NCBI RefSeq assembly: GCF_003751085.1
Contig: NZ_RJJY01000002.1
Coordinates: forward strand, 2,108,001-2,172,000
Direction of reading: 5' to 3'
Length of the DNA: 64,000 nt
From: Micromonospora sp. Llam0
Lineage (GTDB): Bacteria > Actinomycetota > Actinomycetes > Mycobacteriales > Micromonosporaceae
Positions 7,710 to 15,174 of this stretch are shown one piece after another; position 1 is the first letter of the stretch, and each line of letters starts with the position of its first letter. Under the pieces are notes generated by a model. The model saw nothing but the letters and a program-made list of their open reading frames with translations. It searched no databases and had not been told where the DNA came from. Position numbers and translations under genes: made by a program.

Positions 7710-8426
7710 TCAGTAGAGGAAGGGCAGGGCCGGGAGCGATTCGCCGAACTCGGTTCCGTCGGACCTGCCGAGTAGCCATGCAAGGAGGGACGCCTGCTGA
7801 CCTCGAACAACGAGCGCGTCGTCCTGAGCGCCGAGCTGGTGTTCGGTTCCCGCGTCGGTGGCGACCAGGCGTAGAGCGGGTACGTCCTTGCGTGTGGTGA
7901 AGGCGGAGATGACGGTGGTCATGGTGGTGCTGACGAAGCCGTCGGGCCAACTCTCGGGCCGGAATGACGTCCGCAGGTCGACGTGGTGGACGAGGACTTC
8001 GGTGAGCCGGGAATCTGCGGCCCGGTATGCCGGCCGTACTTTGCCCGAGGTCCAGCGCAGGGGCCGGCTCCATGCCCGGGCCGGCATCGACCGGTAGGCG
8101 ACGGCGTACCGCGCTGCGCTGTCATGAACGTCGGCCAGGAGTGTCTTGGCGCTGCGGTGGTGACCTGCTTCGATCTGGGCAGCCCGCGTCGCCATGCTTG
8201 GGTACTCCGACGTCTGAACTCCAGTTCGGGCCCGGGTCAACATTCGGGTTCCGCCGTCGGCGTTACGCGCGACGTGGGTGAGGACGTGCCCTCGGGACCA
8301 TCCCGGCAGCAGCGACGGCTCCCGGACATCCGCATCGTTGAAGGACGCCGCAGTTGCCAGTAGCTGCTCCGTAGCGGCCTCGATCTTGTTGAGCAGGACC
8401 TCCGGCTCGAACTCCATGACCTCCAC
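7710..8426 (-). CDS. Mycothiol-dependent maleylpyruvate isomerase-like protein
   Basis: The 238-residue protein has the DinB/MDMPI N-terminal four-helix domain with metal ligands His51, Glu143 and His147 (Glu-x3-His), almost the same numbering as the Corynebacterium mycothiol-dependent maleylpyruvate isomerase. SLLPGWSRGHVLTHVARN is the family's most conserved stretch. The C-terminal part (LRLVATDAG, then LLAWLLGRSDG) matches MDMPI_C. Corynebacterium MDMPI converts maleylpyruvate to fumarylpyruvate in gentisate degradation, but no other gentisate gene is near, so a generic mycothiol S-transferase role is as likely. It faces the SDR operon tail to tail across 160 bases with no clear terminator. 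Confidence 0.88.
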   Translation of the reverse strand: MEVMEFEPEVLLNKIEAATEQLLATAASFNDADVREPSLLPGWSRGHVLTHVARNADGGTRMLTRARTGVQTSEYPSMATRAAQIEAGHHRSAKTLLADVHDSAARYAVAYRSMPARAWSRPLRWTSGKVRPAYRAADSRLTEVLVHHVDLRTSFRPESWPDGFVSTTMTTVISAFTTRKDVPALRLVATDAGTEHQLGAQDDALVVRGQQASLLAWLLGRSDGTEFGESLPALPFLY

Positions 8427-8644
8427 AGTGACACCGCGTGGGCAGGGGGTGCGAACGCCTCAGCGAGACCGAACGTCCAGTCGGCGGCAGATGCGGATGC
8501 CTCGTCAGAGCCTGCCTCACGGCGACGACTACGGTGGTGGCGTGCAGATTCCCCATCTCGGTCCGGTGGTCAAGGCCGCCGAGTTGCCGCCCATTCTGTC
8601 GACACGACCGGCATGGAAGCCGTCGAACCCAGCACCACGCCGGA

Positions 8645-8779
8645 CACCGCTGGTGGACGCTGGACGAACTGGTCGGCAGCACGGACGTCATCTACCCCGC
8701 CGGGTTGGCGACCCTCCTGGTTCAGATCGGCACGGTGGGCACCCTGCAGCAGCCGGTGCAACTGCCCTGGCACCACTAA
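8645..8779 (+). pseudogene. Remnant of a Nudix hydrolase C terminus
   Basis: A 44-residue run ending at a TAA reads HRWWTLDELVGSTDVIYP, then AGLATLLVQIG and PVQLPWH. This is the usual end of actinobacterial Nudix hydrolases. The Nudix box itself (G-x5-E-x7-RE-x2-EE) is absent upstream in any frame, so only the tail survives. Apart from this remnant the 450-base gap at 8427-8876 holds no supportable gene. Confidence 0.5.
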
Positions 8780-8876
8780 TTGGTCGGCACCGGAAATCCG
8801 TGCCGGCGCACTGTCCCTGAACCCTCGGTAGACGGCAGATCCGGTAGCCCCTGTCGCGGCGCGTCCGGACGGTGCG

Positions 8877-9722
8877 ATGGGCTGCGAGACTGTTCGGGTG
8901 TATGACCCGACCCAGTTCAAGGGCGCGGCTCGGTACTACCGGCATGGGCGGCCGCCCTACTCGGCTCAGCTGGGTGATGCGCTGGCAGACGAGCTGGGGC
9001 TCGACGGCACCGGCCGGTTGCTCGATGTCGGGAGCGGGCCCGGCACGGTGGGACTGCAACTCGCCGCGCTGTTCGAGCACGTGACGCTGCTGGATCCGGA
9101 TGCGGACATGCTTGCCGAGGCCCGCGCCTACGTGGCGGCAGAGGGGTTGGCGGCGGTCGATTTTGTCCAGGCTGCTGCTGAAGATCTTCCAGACCTGCAG
9201 CTGCAGCGGATGCGAACGGTGACGTTCGGGCAGTCGTTTCATCGCACCGACCGCCTCCGTGTCGCCGAAGCCGTCTACGATGCGCTGGAACCGGGCGGCG
9301 CGATGGTGCTCATCGTTCACGACCCGACCAGGCCGGCCCCGCAGCAACTGCCGGACACGCCACCGATCCCGCATGACGAAGTCGATCGGCTCATTAGTGC
9401 CTACCTTGGGCCGCAGCGGCGCTCGGGTGCCCGACCAGTGGAGTCCTACCAGGCGGAGCGCTTTGAGCAGACGCTTGCCCGTACCCGATTCGGGAGGCCG
9501 CGCGTCAGCTACGCACCGGGACGGTCCGACGTCGTGCGTGATGTCGACGGCGTCGTCGCAGGCTTTCTGTCGATGTCATTCGCCGCGCCTCACCTGTTCG
9601 GGTCGAGGTTGGGCGAGTTCATCGGGGAGCTCCGCGTCCTGCTGGAGCGTGCGTCGCCGACGAGCGGTCTCTTCTGGGACTGGCCCGGTGACACGGAGAT
9701 CCTCATCGCCGAACGACGGTGA
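8877..9722 (+). CDS. Class I SAM-dependent methyltransferase
   Basis: The 281-residue protein carries the SAM-binding motif I LLDVGSGPGTVG at residues 48-59 and acidic motif II in VTLLDPDADML. The start reads YDPTQFKGAARYYRHGRPPY, as in uncharacterised actinobacterial methyltransferases that lead with an R-x-YRxGRPPY element. The methyl acceptor is unknown. A GTG at 8898 is an alternative start that would remove seven residues before VYDPTQF; neither has a good ribosome-binding site. It stands alone between a gene remnant and a toxin-antitoxin pair. The minus-strand remnant at 5228-5419 resembles its C-terminal third. Confidence 0.85.
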   Translation: MGCETVRVYDPTQFKGAARYYRHGRPPYSAQLGDALADELGLDGTGRLLDVGSGPGTVGLQLAALFEHVTLLDPDADMLAEARAYVAAEGLAAVDFVQAAAEDLPDLQLQRMRTVTFGQSFHRTDRLRVAEAVYDALEPGGAMVLIVHDPTRPAPQQLPDTPPIPHDEVDRLISAYLGPQRRSGARPVESYQAERFEQTLARTRFGRPRVSYAPGRSDVVRDVDGVVAGFLSMSFAAPHLFGSRLGEFIGELRVLLERASPTSGLFWDWPGDTEILIAERR

Positions 9723-9779
9723 CGTACTCAACTCACGGTGCAGATGGCTTGCCCGTGCCGCCTACGCGGACCGTGCGAG

Positions 9780-10163
9780 TCAGATCGTGTGGATCGTGAT
9801 GAGGTCTTCGAGCCCTGCGAGGTCGTCGGCGTTGCGGGTGTAGACGGCGGCGTCATGGGCGTGTGCGGTTGCCGCGATGAGCAGGTCCATCACCCTGGCT
9901 CGCGGCTGGCGGCCGGTCTCGACGACACGTGCGGCCAGCCGTGCGTAGCTGTCGGCGATCGCATCGTCGACGGGAAGCGGATCGAACCGGCGTTGAATGG
10001 CGCTCAACCGCGCCAACCGCAGCGCCCTGGCCTCGGCGGTCTTCGCGACCAGGACACCGAACTGGAGGTCGGCGAGGCTGGCGACGCTGATGGCCAGTTC
10101 GCCGGGGATCGGGGTCACATCTGTGGCGATGAGGACGCTGGTGTCGAGGATGCCACGGCTCAC
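9780..10163 (-). CDS. PIN-domain ribonuclease toxin (VapC-like)
   Basis: The 127-residue protein starts at a GTG and reads ILDTSVLIA, with acidic residues of the PIN active site at Asp7, Asp32, Asp93 (MDLLIA) and Asp113 (NADDL). PIN toxins cleave RNA, often tRNA or rRNA, using bound magnesium or manganese. The GTG overlaps the antitoxin stop by four bases (GTGA), so the toxin is translated only along with its antitoxin. Length and motif spacing are normal, so it looks intact. The longer frame upstream is shadow sequence of the antitoxin. Confidence 0.9.
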   Translation of the reverse strand: MSRGILDTSVLIATDVTPIPGELAISVASLADLQFGVLVAKTAEARALRLARLSAIQRRFDPLPVDDAIADSYARLAARVVETGRQPRARVMDLLIAATAHAHDAAVYTRNADDLAGLEDLITIHTI

Positions 10164-10408
10164 CGCTCGACCCAGGGATCGGTGACGGCGTCGTCGAGCA
10201 GGTCCCGGTCGTCCGCCCACCCTGGGTCGGTGGGCTGGTCGAACGCGCCCGCGAGGTCGTCCCACTCGCGCCAGGTGCGCGGGCTGACCGGGCCGAGTAC
10301 GGCTGCCGGCCGCCCGGCGACGGTGATCGTCACCCGTTCGCCGCCCTGCGCCCGGCGTACCAGGTCGCTGGCGTTCTGCCGCATCTCCCGTAGCCCGACC
10401 TCACGCAT
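10160..10408 (-). CDS. Phd/YefM-family antitoxin
   Basis: The 82-residue protein begins MREVGLREMRQNASDLVRRA and continues GGERVTITVAGRPAAVL. This is the classic Phd/YefM N-terminal DNA-binding and dimerisation domain, followed by an acidic, Trp-rich tail (EWDDLAGAFDQ) that should wrap around and inhibit the PIN toxin. The start at 10408 was preferred to an upstream in-frame ATG because the family begins at MREV. A perfect palindrome ends ten bases before this start, the expected place for an autoregulatory operator. Confidence 0.9.
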   Translation of the reverse strand: MREVGLREMRQNASDLVRRAQGGERVTITVAGRPAAVLGPVSPRTWREWDDLAGAFDQPTDPGWADDRDLLDDAVTDPWVER

Positions 10409-10417
10409 ACCCCGACC

Positions 10418-10433
10418 GTAGCACATGTGCTAC
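10418..10433. promoter_or_regulatory. Palindromic operator of the toxin-antitoxin operon
   Basis: GTAGCACATGTGCTAC is a perfect 16-base palindrome immediately upstream of the antitoxin gene. Phd-type antitoxins repress their own operons through such palindromes, so this is the probable operator; binding is inferred. Confidence 0.7.
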
Positions 10434-10615
10434 CAGCTGGCGCCTCGCTGTGGCCGAGCATTCGGGCCGCGACGATGTCTGCATAGCGCGGCCAGGGCGA
10501 AGTTGTTCGGAAGGAAGGCCCCGCAGGTCGGACCAGACTGCCTGTAGCTATAGCGACGTCGACACCGTCGAGCTGGGCTGGGGATTGCTTTAGGGTGCCA
10601 TCAGCGCAGAGCGCG

Positions 10616-10774
10616 ATGTTCGCTGCACCGTCGCTGATCTGGCACTACGTCACTGCCCATTCCTACCGACCACCGGCTGAGTTCATCGAGGCCGTGGAGC
10701 AGTACGACCAGGGCTGGACTTCGGACGCGAGCCCGTGGATACCCCACGATGCCGTTCGCATCACGTTCAACTGA
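10616..10774 (+). pseudogene. Short hypothetical gene or C-terminal remnant
   Basis: A 52-codon frame reads MFAAPSLIWHYVTAHSYRPP, then AEFIEAVEQYDQGW, and ends ITFN. The pattern AAPxLIxHYVxxHxYRPPxEF is a recurring C-terminal block in small actinobacterial hypothetical proteins. Upstream, DTVELGWGLL is readable in a different frame and would fit just before it, so this is more likely the end of a frameshifted or truncated gene than an intact small protein. The rest of 10434-10833 shows nothing else coding. Confidence 0.4.
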
Positions 10775-10833
10775 CGCGGTGCGCTCGCCGCCGCGCGCCC
10801 GTCGCTGGGGAAGAGTCGCCGTATCGTTGAACG

Positions 10834-11787
10834 GTGATCGGCAACCTTGAGACGTTCCAGGACGAGCTGGCCGCCAGCGGGTTTCCGCCGCTGGTCAACA
10901 AGCTGGCCGGGGCCGACTTCCGGGGCCGGGTCGCCACCCGTGACCTCGGGCCGCTGCGGCTGGTCTGCCTCGACACGCCCGTGAGCGCCTGCATCGGGCG
11001 GGAGCGCGACGCCTCCGACGGCGAGCACCTGGCGGTCAAGGTGATGACCCGAGGCCAGACGCGGATCGAGCAGGGGCGCGGCCACGCCGAGCTCGGGCCG
11101 GCGGACCTGGTGCTGCTCGATCCCACGCGTACGCTGCGGTTCGAGAGCACCGCCGCGACGCACGTCACCATCCTGGTTCCGCGCCGGGAGCTTCGGATTC
11201 GGCCCGCGCAGATCGACCGGCTCATCGGCGTACGCATCGACGGCAGTCGCGGTCCGGGTGCTCTCGTCTCCGTGTTGGCTCGCGAATCCGTACGGTCGGC
11301 GACCGAGTTCCGCGAGGCGGAGGCGCTGCGGTCGGCGGCGGCCGTCATCGAGCTGATCGGGGTCGCGTTGGAGGCCCGGCTGGGCGACGAACAACCGGCC
11401 TCGGACGAGCGGCTGCGGGACCGGATCGCCGGCTACATCGAGGCCCGGCTGGCCGATCCCGATCTGTCCCCGCCCGGCATCGCCGCCGCCCACCACATCT
11501 CCGTACGCCGGCTGCACAAGCTGTTCGAGGACCAGCCGCTCACTGTCGCGGCCCTGATCCGTCGTCGCCGCCTGGAGCGCTGCCGGGCCGAGCTGACCGG
11601 GAGCGGACGTACGGTCACCGCGGTGGCCGCCCGGTGGGGATTCTCCGATCCCACCCATTTCAGCAAGCTTTTCAAGACGACGTACGGTTACAACGCCCGC
11701 GCACTGGTAACCAACAACCGTGCACGCACGACCAGGACGGGCACGGCCGGCCCGGAACAGGATGGTGGTCACCAAGGCAGGCGATAG
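10834..11787 (+). CDS. AraC-family transcriptional regulator
   Basis: The 317-residue protein has an N-terminal AraC_binding_2-like sensor domain (about residues 1-190). A C-terminal AraC/XylS DNA-binding domain with two helix-turn-helix units lies at about 195-300; ISVRRLHKLFE is in the first recognition region and VAARWGFSDPTHFSKLFKTTYG in the second. The layout matches regulators of small-molecule catabolism such as FeaR. It is followed after 12 bases by a cupin gene and then a dehydrogenase, all on the same strand. It probably controls that operon, but the effector is unknown. Confidence 0.9.
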   Translation: MIGNLETFQDELAASGFPPLVNKLAGADFRGRVATRDLGPLRLVCLDTPVSACIGRERDASDGEHLAVKVMTRGQTRIEQGRGHAELGPADLVLLDPTRTLRFESTAATHVTILVPRRELRIRPAQIDRLIGVRIDGSRGPGALVSVLARESVRSATEFREAEALRSAAAVIELIGVALEARLGDEQPASDERLRDRIAGYIEARLADPDLSPPGIAAAHHISVRRLHKLFEDQPLTVAALIRRRRLERCRAELTGSGRTVTAVAARWGFSDPTHFSKLFKTTYGYNARALVTNNRARTTRTGTAGPEQDGGHQGRR

Positions 11788-11799
11788 GTAGGAGAAGTC

Positions 11800-12261
11800 G
11801 TGGCGAAGGTAAACATCGTCCGTCCCGGCGAGGGCGAGATCCTCGGCAGCGGGGCACAGCAGATCCGCATCCTGGAGAACGGCGAGCACACCGACCACCG
11901 GCTGGGGTTCGCCGAGGTCACCATTGCGCCGGGCACCCCGAGCCCGTTGCAGCACCGCCACGCCCAGCACGACGAGGGCTTCTATGTGCTGGCGGGAACG
12001 TTCCGGTTCACCGTCGGCGAGGACCAGTACGACGCCGGACCGGGCACCTGGGTCATCGTGCCGACCGGAGCGCCGCACACGTTCGCCAACGTCGGCGACG
12101 AGAACGCGGTCATGCTGAACACGTTCACGCCGGATCTGTACGTGCAGTACTTCCGCGACTTCAAGGCCATGATCGATTCCGGGCAGCCGGTCAACGCCGA
12201 GACCATGAAACCGCTGTGGAAGAACTACGCCACCGAGATCTCGGACGAATACGCCTCGTGA
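11800..12261 (+). CDS. Cupin-domain protein
   Basis: The 153-residue protein starts at GTG after a GTAGGAGAAG ribosome-binding site. It contains a single cupin barrel with both metal motifs visible: QHRHAQHDEGFYVLAGTF (His, His, Glu) and PTGAPHTFANVG (His). Single-domain cupins of this type act as dioxygenases, isomerases or small-molecule sensors; nothing here decides between them. It lies between the AraC regulator and the dehydrogenase and overlaps the latter by four bases, so the three genes form one operon. Confidence 0.87.
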   Translation: MAKVNIVRPGEGEILGSGAQQIRILENGEHTDHRLGFAEVTIAPGTPSPLQHRHAQHDEGFYVLAGTFRFTVGEDQYDAGPGTWVIVPTGAPHTFANVGDENAVMLNTFTPDLYVQYFRDFKAMIDSGQPVNAETMKPLWKNYATEISDEYAS

Positions 12262-13172
12262 AGCGCCTTCAGTACGACCGCTACGGCGGCCCGGAGGTGA
12301 TGCGGCTCGCGGAGTTCGAGCCAGCGCGCCCGGGTCCGGATGAGGTTCTCGTCCGCGTCCGGGCGGCGGCTTCCAACGCGCTGGACTGGAAGATGCGCAA
12401 CGGCGAGATGAAGCTGTTGACCGGTCGCTCGTTTCCCCGGGCGATGGGGCATGACTTCGCCGGGGTCGTCGAGGCGGTCGGCGCCGGCGTCACCCGCCTG
12501 AAGGTCGGCGACGCGGTACTCGGCGGGGCCCGGTTCCGGCAGGCGGGAGCGTTCGCCGAGATGGTGACGGTCCCGGAGAAGGCGGTCGTGCTCAAACCGG
12601 TGGACCTTTCGTACGAGCAGGCCGCCGTGCTGCCGACCGTGGGCCTGACCGCCTACCAGGCCGTCGCGGAGGTCCGTCCCGGGCAGGCGGTCTTCGTCAA
12701 CGGCTGCCTGGGCGGGGTGGGTCGGTCCGCCGTCCAGTTCATCCGGGCGCGGGGAGCCTCAGCCGCCGGCAGCTGCCGCGACACCGCGACCGACGAGGCC
12801 CGCGAGCTGGGCGTCGACCCGGTCGTGGGTTTCGGCTTCGACCCGGCAGCCCTCGCGGAACGGTTCGATCTCGTCTTCGACACGCCCGGCATGCTTCCCT
12901 TCGCCGTGGCCCGATCGTTGCTGAAGCCCGGCGGAACCATCATCGACATCGTCCCGACCCCGGCCAAGATGATCAGAAGCGTGCTGCCCGGCCCGTTTCG
13001 AGTCATGACAGGCCGGCTGGTGACCGCCCATTTGGAGGAGGTGGCCCGGACCCATCGCCTGCCCATCGCCCGTACGGTCCCGTTGGCCGAGGCGATTCCC
13101 GCCCTGACCGAGCTGGAGCGCGACCAGCGCCCGAAGGGCGGCAAACTGGTCATCACCATGGCCGGAAGCTGA
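12258..13172 (+). CDS. Zinc-independent medium-chain alcohol dehydrogenase / quinone oxidoreductase-like
   Basis: The 304-residue protein starts at a GTG overlapping the cupin stop (GTGA). It has the GroES-like N-terminal domain (VRVRAAASNALDWKMRNGE, then MGHDFAGVVEAVGAGV) and a Rossmann domain with the cofactor motif NGCLGGVGRSAVQ. Zinc ligands of true alcohol dehydrogenases are missing, so it belongs with the quinone oxidoreductase or enoyl reductase branch and should use NADPH. It closes the AraC-cupin operon and is followed by a strong hairpin at 13235-13270. Confidence 0.9.
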   Translation: MKRLQYDRYGGPEVMRLAEFEPARPGPDEVLVRVRAAASNALDWKMRNGEMKLLTGRSFPRAMGHDFAGVVEAVGAGVTRLKVGDAVLGGARFRQAGAFAEMVTVPEKAVVLKPVDLSYEQAAVLPTVGLTAYQAVAEVRPGQAVFVNGCLGGVGRSAVQFIRARGASAAGSCRDTATDEARELGVDPVVGFGFDPAALAERFDLVFDTPGMLPFAVARSLLKPGGTIIDIVPTPAKMIRSVLPGPFRVMTGRLVTAHLEEVARTHRLPIARTVPLAEAIPALTELERDQRPKGGKLVITMAGS

Positions 13173-13234
13173 ACCGGGACCAGCCGTACACCGGTCGTCG
13201 GATTGGTGGCGAGCTGCCGCAGCGTGAGCGTGAA

Positions 13235-13270
13235 GAAGCGCCGGCCCGCTCGCGGCAGGGCCGGCGCTTC
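13235..13270. terminator. Bidirectional terminator hairpin
   Basis: Perfect 13-base arms GAAGCGCCGGCCC and GGGCCGGCGCTTC enclose a ten-base loop. It lies between the dehydrogenase operon (rightward) and the DUF397/Scr1 operon (leftward), both ending here. Confidence 0.8.
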
Positions 13271-13305
13271 GACGGTGTCTGGACGGAAGGGTCAGGCGCG
13301 GCTGG

Positions 13306-13491
13306 TCAGTGGTGCTTGGTCAGCTCGACGAAGGAGCGCCAGGCGGACGGGCCGAAGGCCAGGGTGCCGCCGTCGCGGTCCTTGGTGTCCCGGACCAGCA
13401 CCCGGCCGGGCAGGTTGTCGGCCACCTCGACGCAGTTGCCGGATGAACCGTTCGACCGAGACGACTTCCGCCACGCTGGTTCATTGATCAC
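13306..13491 (-). CDS. DUF397-family small protein
   Basis: The 61-residue protein has the full DUF397 signature: WRKSSRSNGSSGNCVEVA, then VRDTKDRDGGTLAFGPSAWRSFV. DUF397 proteins are actinobacterial partners of Scr1/BldB-like helix-turn-helix proteins and are thought to act as toxin-like or modulating subunits in development and antibiotic production. The GTG start overlaps the Scr1 stop by four bases, so the pair is co-translated. Confidence 0.93.
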   Translation of the reverse strand: MINEPAWRKSSRSNGSSGNCVEVADNLPGRVLVRDTKDRDGGTLAFGPSAWRSFVELTKHH

Positions 13492-14252
13492 TGGATCATC
13501 CTTAACATCAGGTCTCGGGTCTGGTCGGCGGACAGCGCCAACTCGTTGACTGCTTCCCAGACTAGTTCCAGTTCGAGTACGTCACCAGCGGTGGTGGCGA
13601 CGCGTCCACGCAGCAGATCGTCCAGGTAACCGACCCGCCTCCCGTCGCTCATGGTGGCCAGCGCCAGCGGGCCACCGAGGCCAGCGTGGAGCCCGGCCGA
13701 CTCGGGGACCGCCCGGATCCGGATGTTCGGCCGGTGCCCGAGGTCGACCAGGTGGGCAAGCTGATCCTTCATCACCTCGCGTGGACCACGACGCAACGCC
13801 GTCTCCTCGACCAGGACCACCATCTCCACCGGAGGATCGCGGTCCAGCACCGCGCGCTGCCGCGTCTGACGGGTCGCGATCACCTCCTCGAACCGGACCC
13901 GGTTGGACGGCACGGCAGCGAAGACCTGCCGCATGTACGCCTCGGTCTGCAGCAGCCCAGGGACCAGGGTCGGCTCCCAGGCCCGCAGCAACACCGCGCG
14001 TCGCTCGTGATCGACCCAGGAGCGCAGCCACGGCTGGCGGTCCTCTCTGCCCTCCCTGGACAGCTGCTGAAGCTGGTCACCGGAGTTCAGTAACTTGTCG
14101 AGATCCTTAGCGGTGTCCTCCTTGGGCACCAGCCGGCCGGTCTCGAAGCTGGCGATGAGCGACTTCGACACGCCTACCGCTTTGGCCAACTGAGTCTGGT
14201 TCATGCGCTGAGACAGTCGGAGCCGTCGAAGCTCCACAGGTAGTTCAGTCAT
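13488..14252 (-). CDS. Scr1-family helix-turn-helix regulator
   Basis: The 254-residue protein starts MTELPVELRRLRLSQRMNQT. It has an XRE-type helix-turn-helix at about residues 8-60 (AVGVSKSLIASFETGR), followed by the long Scr1 domain (LVPGLLQTEAYMRQVF, then LRRGPREVMKDQLAHLVDL). Such proteins control development or secondary metabolism together with DUF397 partners, and one is encoded directly downstream. The start at 14252 has a good ribosome-binding site (GGAGG, eight bases upstream); the further upstream frame is not family-like. The 125 bases before it are unusually AT-rich and probably hold its promoter. Confidence 0.92.
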   Translation of the reverse strand: MTELPVELRRLRLSQRMNQTQLAKAVGVSKSLIASFETGRLVPKEDTAKDLDKLLNSGDQLQQLSREGREDRQPWLRSWVDHERRAVLLRAWEPTLVPGLLQTEAYMRQVFAAVPSNRVRFEEVIATRQTRQRAVLDRDPPVEMVVLVEETALRRGPREVMKDQLAHLVDLGHRPNIRIRAVPESAGLHAGLGGPLALATMSDGRRVGYLDDLLRGRVATTAGDVLELELVWEAVNELALSADQTRDLMLRMIQ

Positions 14253-14376
14253 GTTTATAACCTCCAATAACTCGGGCTCATCTTTACCTCTGTGACTTTC
14301 ATATTGCCCTATGTTCGGGTGGGAGTCCAGGGTGGATTGGGACGGGAAAGCGACTCGATGAGTGAGGGGGTCGACG

Positions 14377-14547
14377 GTGGAGGTGGGCGCGCTTGTCGGG
14401 GCGGCGCTGCTCGGCTTCTGCGCCGGGCTGTGGTCGTTCAAAGTGAAATCCAGATGGTGCCCCAGCTGCGGGCGGGCGACCTGGCCGATGGAGCGCGGTG
14501 CCGACGGCGTCCAGCGGCCACGTGGCGATGGAAGGCCCGGTGGGTAG
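14377..14547 (+). CDS. Small membrane protein with a CxxC zinc-ribbon half
   Basis: A 56-residue frame starts at GTG eight bases after GAGGGGG. Residues about 3-20 form one hydrophobic helix (ALVGAALLGFCAGLW), followed by KSRWCPSCGRATW, a Cys-x2-Cys knuckle that could bind zinc in a dimer, and a basic tail. I do not recognise a named family. It lies just before two other small genes on the same strand and overlaps the next, which suggests a small operon divergent from the Scr1 pair. Confidence 0.6.
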   Translation: MEVGALVGAALLGFCAGLWSFKVKSRWCPSCGRATWPMERGADGVQRPRGDGRPGG

Positions 14548-14797
14548 CCGGCTGCTGCCGACGCCGGAGCCGAATGCAGGGGACGTGCTGTTGATCGGCC
14601 AGGAAGCGAGCATGCAGTTCGCCGGCAACCGGAGAATCCGATTTCGTGTCATCTCGGTGGACCGGAAACCGACCTACGACGGTTGGATCTGGCTCACCGG
14701 CTACGTCATAGACGAACGCGGAGACGCCGCCGAGCGGCGGGAGATATTCGTGCAACGCGACGGACTCTACCGACTGGCCAAACGGCAGTCGACGTGA
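14528..14797 (+). CDS. Small conserved hypothetical protein
   Basis: The 89-residue protein has a region reading ASMQFAGNRRIRFRVISVDR, then YDGWIWLTGYVID and RREIFVQRDGLYRL. I recall similar short beta-rich proteins from Micromonosporaceae, often beside Scr1/DUF397 genes, but know no function. The ATG at 14528 overlaps the 3' end of the zinc-ribbon gene; a further ATG at 14498 is possible. No signal peptide or metal site is visible. Confidence 0.65.
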   Translation: MEGPVGSRLLPTPEPNAGDVLLIGQEASMQFAGNRRIRFRVISVDRKPTYDGWIWLTGYVIDERGDAAERREIFVQRDGLYRLAKRQST

Positions 14798-14819
14798 CAA
14801 TTGATCAAGGAGAGAAAAG

Positions 14820-15089
14820 ATGATCACCGAGATGGTGCGTGACTGGTGGCTGCGCTGGCTCGACTGGCGCTCCGGCCGGTCCACGGCGTCCAAGCGTCTC
14901 GAATACCTGCGCCGCGAACGGCACGGACAACACCAACGCAGCCGTACGACGGCCCGGCACCGTCGACTCGACGGCAACCGGGGACGCCACTGGTCCTCGG
15001 AAGCGACCGTCCTGGTCCCGACGCTGCGTCCGCTGATGACCTACGGCCAGCAACTCGGCTACCGGCTGCCGCCGCACGGCACGAGCTGA
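14820..15089 (+). CDS. Small basic hypothetical protein
   Basis: The 89-residue protein follows a strong ribosome-binding site AAGGAGAG. It begins with a Trp-rich helix (MVRDWWLRWLDWRSGRST), continues with an Arg/Glu-rich segment and ends ATVLVPTLRPLMTYGQQL. The Trp-x2-Trp-xx-Trp-R-x-GRST start recurs in small actinobacterial proteins next to the preceding gene's family. Function unknown. It ends immediately before a hairpin terminator. Confidence 0.65.
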   Translation: MITEMVRDWWLRWLDWRSGRSTASKRLEYLRRERHGQHQRSRTTARHRRLDGNRGRHWSSEATVLVPTLRPLMTYGQQLGYRLPPHGTS

Positions 15090-15107
15090 CCGGCGGCGTG
15101 CCGCCGG
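15090..15107 (+). terminator. Hairpin terminator after the small-gene operon
   Basis: CCGGCGG-CGTG-CCGCCGG, seven-base arms with a four-base loop, begins one base after the TGA of the gene ending at 15089. There is no T-run, which is usual in this GC range. Confidence 0.55.
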
Positions 15108-15112
15108 ATGGC

Positions 15113-15174
15113 CAGCGCAGGGCCCGGACCGATCAGCGCAGGGCCCGGACCGATCAGCGCAGGGTGCGGATGAT
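15113..15174. repeat. Tandem 21-base repeat, three copies
   Basis: Two identical 21-base units (15113-15133 and 15134-15154) beginning CAGCGCAGGGCCCGGACC are followed by a diverged third copy (15155-15174) that runs into the 3' end of the GH1 gene. No function is assigned; it looks like slippage or local duplication. Confidence 0.8.

Noticed and set aside
11634..12257. N-terminal extension of the dehydrogenase reading through the cupin gene
   Set aside because: The extension is a shadow of the AraC and cupin genes. The dehydrogenase family starts at the GTG at 12258, which overlaps the cupin stop.
15113..15174. CRISPR array
   Set aside because: The units are directly adjacent with no unique spacers, and no cas gene is present anywhere in the window.
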